DNA of 64,000 bases from Nesterenkonia salmonea (lineage in GTDB: Bacteria; Actinomycetota; Actinomycetes; Actinomycetales; Micrococcaceae), in the NCBI RefSeq assembly GCF_005771525.1, contig NZ_VAVZ01000003.1, forward strand, positions 577-64,576. The letters are read 5' to 3'. The translations under genes were made by a program, and so were the position numbers. A model generated the notes under the pieces. The model had not been told where the DNA came from. It saw nothing but the letters and a program-made list of their open reading frames with translations, and did not search any database. Shown one piece after another: positions 60,667-64,000 of the stretch. Each line of letters opens with the position of its first letter. Within the stretch, counting starts at the first letter, position 1.

Positions 60667-61922
60667 GAATCGCCTACATGCTCGCCGACCCAGGCATCGG
60701 GGTCTTCGGCACTAAAGGCGCCAGTGTTCATGTCCAAGAGATGATCCGCGCTTTCCGCGCTCTAGGACATGAGGTCACAGTTTTCGCGACCAAGCGGGGT
60801 CGCCGCAACGACGACGCCACAACCGAGCATGTGCCAGCTGACCTGAAAGACCTCCCCGTCTTCGTGGTGCCTGTCTCTGGCGCATCAAGTGCCGCCGACC
60901 GCGAGGAATCCATCTCCCGGACCGCAGCCCGCATGGCCGAATTAGCGGCTGAAGGCAACTTCGACCTCGTCTATGAGCGCTATTCACTCTTCTCCACTGC
61001 CGGGGCTCAGCTGAAGTCCCGGTACAGCTCTGATACCCCGGAGTCCGTTCCTGCGCTGGTGGTCGAAGTCAACGCTCATCTGCTCGCCGAGCAGGCGGAG
61101 CACCGCACGCTGCACAACGCCCAGGCAGCCATGCGGTCCACACTGCAGACCTTCGCTGCGGCTGATGTGATCAGCTGTGTCTCCGAGCCGTTGGCGGAAT
61201 GGGTCGGCGGGCTGCTGAACGATTCGACCAACGGGGAGATTGTGGTCAACCCGAATGGTGTGGATCCTGAGCGTTTCAGTCAGTCTGGCCGTGGAGTCAG
61301 CGAGGATGAACACCACCGGTTCACTGTAGGTTTCCTGGGCACGCTGAAGCCGTGGCACGGCACTGACACGTTGCTAAAAGCCTGTGCTGCGGAACTCGCA
61401 GGAGCTGACATCCCATGGCAGTGCGAAATCCTCGGTGATGGGCCTCAGCGCGGACAGCTCGAAGATCTCGCAGATTCGCTTGGCATCCGCGACCGTGTGA
61501 TCTTCCATGGCGCTGTGGCACCAGAAGACGTTCCTTCAGCACTGGGTAAATGGGATGTCGGCGTCGCTCCCTATCCTGCTGCCATTCGGCACAAGGACCA
61601 CTACTTCTCTCCGTTAAAGGTATATGAGTACATGGCGGCGGGGCTTCCCGTTGTGGCCTCGAACATCGGGGAAATTCCTGAGGTCATCAAAGAGGGGGAA
61701 ACTGGCCTGCTGGTCCCGGGGTCGAATCCTGCGGCATTGGGCGCGGCCCTGGGACGGCTGGAGCGCGAACCGGAAACCCGGGCCAGAATGGGTGCTGCCG
61801 CCCGCACATGTGCTTGCGAGCATCACAGCTGGCTCTCCCGTGCCAAGGTTCTGCTCGAAGTCTTGGGGCGGCATGGCTGCGCAACAGGTTCGTTGACTCA
61901 CAGTGCAGTGGAGACGTGCTGA
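60663..61922 (+). CDS. GT4 glycosyltransferase
   Basis: 419 residues. N-terminus MRIAYMLADPGIGVFGTKGA with SVHVQEMIRAFRALGHEVTV; donor half VGFLGTLKPWHGTDTLLKAC, CEILGDGPQRGQLEDLADSL and YFSPLKVYEYMAAGLPVVAS with the E-x7-E region replaced by the Leu-Lys-Val-Tyr-Glu-Tyr type. TGA and the ABC gene ATG overlap (TGATG), so translation is coupled at both ends. Confidence 0.88.
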   Translation: MRIAYMLADPGIGVFGTKGASVHVQEMIRAFRALGHEVTVFATKRGRRNDDATTEHVPADLKDLPVFVVPVSGASSAADREESISRTAARMAELAAEGNFDLVYERYSLFSTAGAQLKSRYSSDTPESVPALVVEVNAHLLAEQAEHRTLHNAQAAMRSTLQTFAAADVISCVSEPLAEWVGGLLNDSTNGEIVVNPNGVDPERFSQSGRGVSEDEHHRFTVGFLGTLKPWHGTDTLLKACAAELAGADIPWQCEILGDGPQRGQLEDLADSLGIRDRVIFHGAVAPEDVPSALGKWDVGVAPYPAAIRHKDHYFSPLKVYEYMAAGLPVVASNIGEIPEVIKEGETGLLVPGSNPAALGAALGRLEREPETRARMGAAARTCACEHHSWLSRAKVLLEVLGRHGCATGSLTHSAVETC

Positions 61923-63751
61923 TGGCCAAGAAAACTCCTTCTATCAACCGTAAGGCGCTGACGAGTACACTGCGGATGGTCTGGCCGTTCGTCAAACGCC
62001 ACAAGCTTCTCGTGGGTTTGGGTTTCCTGGCCCTGATGGGCGATGTGCTGTTCCGCATTTTGGAACCCTGGCCGATCAAGTACGCCATTGATGCAGTGTC
62101 CGATGCGCTCGGCGCTGAGCTGGAGACCACCGCAGACGGCTCCGGGAACGTGGTCGGCGTCGTCGTGTTCTGGTCGGTGGCGCTGGCCGTCATCGTCGCG
62201 GGACGCGCCATGTGCAACTACGGCTCAACTATCGCTTTCGCCAAGACCGGGGTGAAGGTCGCCGCCAGGCTGCGGTCCAAAGTGTTTGAGCACATTCAGT
62301 CCCTGTCTTTGCGTTACCACTCCACGGCCAGCGTCGGCGACACCTCACAACGCCTGGTCGGCGATATGGGGCGCCTTCAGGAAGTAGCGGTCACTGCGGG
62401 ACTTCCCATGGTGGGCAACCTGCTGACCCTGCTGACACTGTTTATTGTGGTGATAGTCCTCAACCCGGTGTTGGCACTGGTGGTCATCGCCACAGCTGGC
62501 GGATATCTCCTCGCATCGAAGGTCCTATCACCCAAGATCACCTCTGCCGCTCGGGCCACCCGCAAAGGTGAAGGCCAGTTGGTCGGCGATGCCGCCGAAG
62601 CACTGGCTGCGATCCGCGTGGTTCAGGCCTACGGCTTGGAGGACACGGTCGCTTCCGGTTTCGCCGCCGGGAACAATAAGGCGCTCAAAGCGGGTATTAA
62701 GGCTCGCCGACTGGCAGCCCGGCTGGAGCGCTCCACCGACTTCATGGTGGGCATCGCCACCGCCGTAGTCCTTGGGTTCGGCGGCTGGCAGGTTCTGGTC
62801 GGAGTGATGACCCCGGGTGACATGGTGCTTTTCCTGATGTATCTGAAGATCGCGATGAAGCCGCTGCGCGATATGGCCAAGTACACCGGCAGGATTGCAC
62901 GCGCCACCGCCTCCGGGGAGCGTATTGCTGCTCTGTTGGACGAGCCGGTGGAGGTCAAGGACCCTGCCGAGCCGCTCCCTATGAGAGATGTCAACGGAGA
63001 ACTCTGCTTCTGGCACATAGATGCCCTCGATGGGCGGGGCGCATCGCTGTTCGATGACCTCACCCTGAAGATTCCCGCCGGGCAGCGGGTAGCTCTGCTT
63101 GGCCCTTCAGGCGCGGGAAAATCCACTTTGGCCGGCTACCTCATGAGGCTGGCGGACCCGGACTCCGGGACGGTGATGATCGACGGCTACTCCACTCGCA
63201 ACGTGACGATCACAGAGCTGCGGAGCAACATCGCCACACTGCTGCAGGAGTCGGTGCTGTTTTCCACCACGATCGCTGAGAACATCCGCTACGGACGTCA
63301 GGATGCCACGGACGCGGAGGTTCTGGAAGCGGCCTACCGGGCGGGGGCCCATGACTTCATCGTCGCACTCCCGCAGGGATATGACACGGTGCTGGGCAAC
63401 CGGGGCGACACTCTCTCCGGCGGCCAGCGCCAACGGATCGCCATCGCACGCGCCCTGGTGCGTGAAGCGCCCATCGTGCTGCTCGACGAGCCGACATCAG
63501 GTTTGGACCCCGCCTCGCGTGCCACCGTGGAGGACTCGATTCGCGAGCTGACTCGGGGCCGAACCACAGTGGCCATCACGCATGACCTATCCATGATTCA
63601 GGGGTTCGACCGCGTCCTCTGGTTGGAGCACGGGCGCATTGCAGAGGACGGCTCACCGCAGGAGCTCCTGATGGATCCCACATCAAAGCTCGCCCAGTGG
63701 GCAGGAAGTCAGCGTCGCGCCATGGAGTCAGCCTCGGAGGTCCAGTCATGA
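61922..63751 (+). CDS. ABC exporter half-transporter (TMD-NBD fusion)
   Basis: 609 residues. The N-terminal six-helix type I exporter domain (LLVGLGFLALMGDVLFRILE, VVVFWSVALAVIVAGRAMC, LLTLLTLFIVVIVLNPVLAL) is followed by an NBD: LLGPSGAGKSTLAG (Walker A), Q-loop LLQESVLF, LSGGQRQRIAIARAL, IVLLDEPTSGLD, H-loop AITHD. Half-transporter, probably a homodimer. Context suggests export of a glycolipid or glycan precursor made by the preceding enzymes. Confidence 0.93.
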   Translation: MAKKTPSINRKALTSTLRMVWPFVKRHKLLVGLGFLALMGDVLFRILEPWPIKYAIDAVSDALGAELETTADGSGNVVGVVVFWSVALAVIVAGRAMCNYGSTIAFAKTGVKVAARLRSKVFEHIQSLSLRYHSTASVGDTSQRLVGDMGRLQEVAVTAGLPMVGNLLTLLTLFIVVIVLNPVLALVVIATAGGYLLASKVLSPKITSAARATRKGEGQLVGDAAEALAAIRVVQAYGLEDTVASGFAAGNNKALKAGIKARRLAARLERSTDFMVGIATAVVLGFGGWQVLVGVMTPGDMVLFLMYLKIAMKPLRDMAKYTGRIARATASGERIAALLDEPVEVKDPAEPLPMRDVNGELCFWHIDALDGRGASLFDDLTLKIPAGQRVALLGPSGAGKSTLAGYLMRLADPDSGTVMIDGYSTRNVTITELRSNIATLLQESVLFSTTIAENIRYGRQDATDAEVLEAAYRAGAHDFIVALPQGYDTVLGNRGDTLSGGQRQRIAIARALVREAPIVLLDEPTSGLDPASRATVEDSIRELTRGRTTVAITHDLSMIQGFDRVLWLEHGRIAEDGSPQELLMDPTSKLAQWAGSQRRAMESASEVQS

Positions 63752-64000
63752 CACCCTCCACCAAGGGGTCCGCACTCACAGCCGCAGAGGCCGATCGTCT
63801 AGTCGCCGAGGCCTTGGATCTGCCCGGAGCGAATGAGGTACTCAACTCCACTCAGCTCTCAGTTCTGCTCGGACGATCCGTGATCATTGAGCACCTCAGG
63901 GTCAAGCCGAAACACTCTATTGTGGTGGCCCACACGGACCAGCACGGTGAGTACGGGTGGACGATGCTGACCAGCGATCCCGACAAGTTCGGTAAGGCTC
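63748..64000 (+). CDS. Unidentified last gene of the glycan operon, 3' end outside window
   Basis: ATGA overlaps the ABC gene stop by 4 bases, so it belongs to the operon. The 84 visible residues (MTPSTKGSALTAAEADRLVA, STQLSVLLGRSVIIEHLRVK, HSIVVAHTDQHGEYGWTML) show a mixed alpha/beta start. A kinase-like or aminoglycoside-phosphotransferase-like fold is possible in this position, but the visible part is too short to assign. Confidence 0.6.
   Translation, partial: MTPSTKGSALTAAEADRLVAEALDLPGANEVLNSTQLSVLLGRSVIIEHLRVKPKHSIVVAHTDQHGEYGWTMLTSDPDKFGKA

Noticed and set aside
1-64000. CRISPR array, insertion sequence or integron
   Set aside because: No regularly spaced direct repeats, transposase or integrase motifs were seen on either strand.

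Overview
The window reads as chromosomal DNA of a high-GC actinobacterium, most likely a halotolerant or alkaliphilic member of the Micrococcales (Nesterenkonia-like Micrococcaceae). This is inferred from gene content, not from a search. Supporting points are the actinobacterial dapD, dapC-fdxA and typA arrangement, the infC-rpmI-rplT-trmH block, a six-gene Mrp Na+/H+ antiporter with fused MnhA/B, ectoine hydroxylase, acidic exported proteins, an HspR-type HAIR operator, a DtxR/IdeR-type iron box and many leaderless-type promoters. There is no prophage, transposase, CRISPR array or rRNA operon. The window opens inside a class A beta-lactamase-like lipoprotein gene and closes inside an unidentified gene of a glycan operon.

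Layout. 1-3.2 kb: beta-lactamase, FUSC-type membrane protein, DUF429 protein, then a CAU tRNA. 3.4-6.0 kb: a compact PTPS-like / zinc-less MDR dehydrogenase / GT4 glycosyltransferase locus resembling a pterin-glycoside pathway. 6.0-10.9 kb: GT4 + CDP-alcohol phosphatidyltransferase + holin-like operon, TM2 protein, iron-controlled siderophore-interacting protein, HAIR-controlled Hsp20. 11-15.3 kb: purU, tRNA-Asn, LOG protein, SDR, and a GNAT/N-succinylamino-acid-racemase pair. 15.4-18.6 kb: TAXI-type TRAP transporter. 18.8-27.4 kb: dapD, gltA, dapC, fdxA and typA with small neighbours, including an AbiEi/DUF559-like gene bracketed by related palindromes. 27.5-34.4 kb: oligopeptide ABC importer with unusual extra membrane domains. 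34.4-35.4 kb: mostly non-coding, with one 44-residue exported peptide. 35.4-45 kb: YihY protein, Mrp antiporter, DUF2207 protein. 45.3-48.4 kb: cdsA/plsC/variant CDP-alcohol transferase phospholipid operon. 48.6-54.7 kb: S9 peptidase, acylphosphatase, amidohydrolase, CDF metal exporter with an operator, ectD, RNHCP protein. 54.7-58 kb: trmH, rplT, rpmI, infC (AUC start) and DUF1844. 58.1-64 kb: three glycosyltransferases, an ABC exporter and a truncated gene in one tightly coupled operon.

How it fits together. Ion and osmotic homeostasis (Mrp, EctD, CDF), lysine/diaminopimelate synthesis (DapD, DapC), nutrient uptake (Opp, TRAP-TAXI, SIP) and envelope or glycan synthesis (several GT4 enzymes, two CDP-alcohol transferases, CdsA, PlsC) dominate. 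The most unusual items are a repeated intergenic element with pseudoknot topology at three sites and compensatory stem changes, the pterin/GT locus, the 58-64 kb glycan/export operon, the domain-expanded Opp transporter and a recurring leaderless promoter signature.
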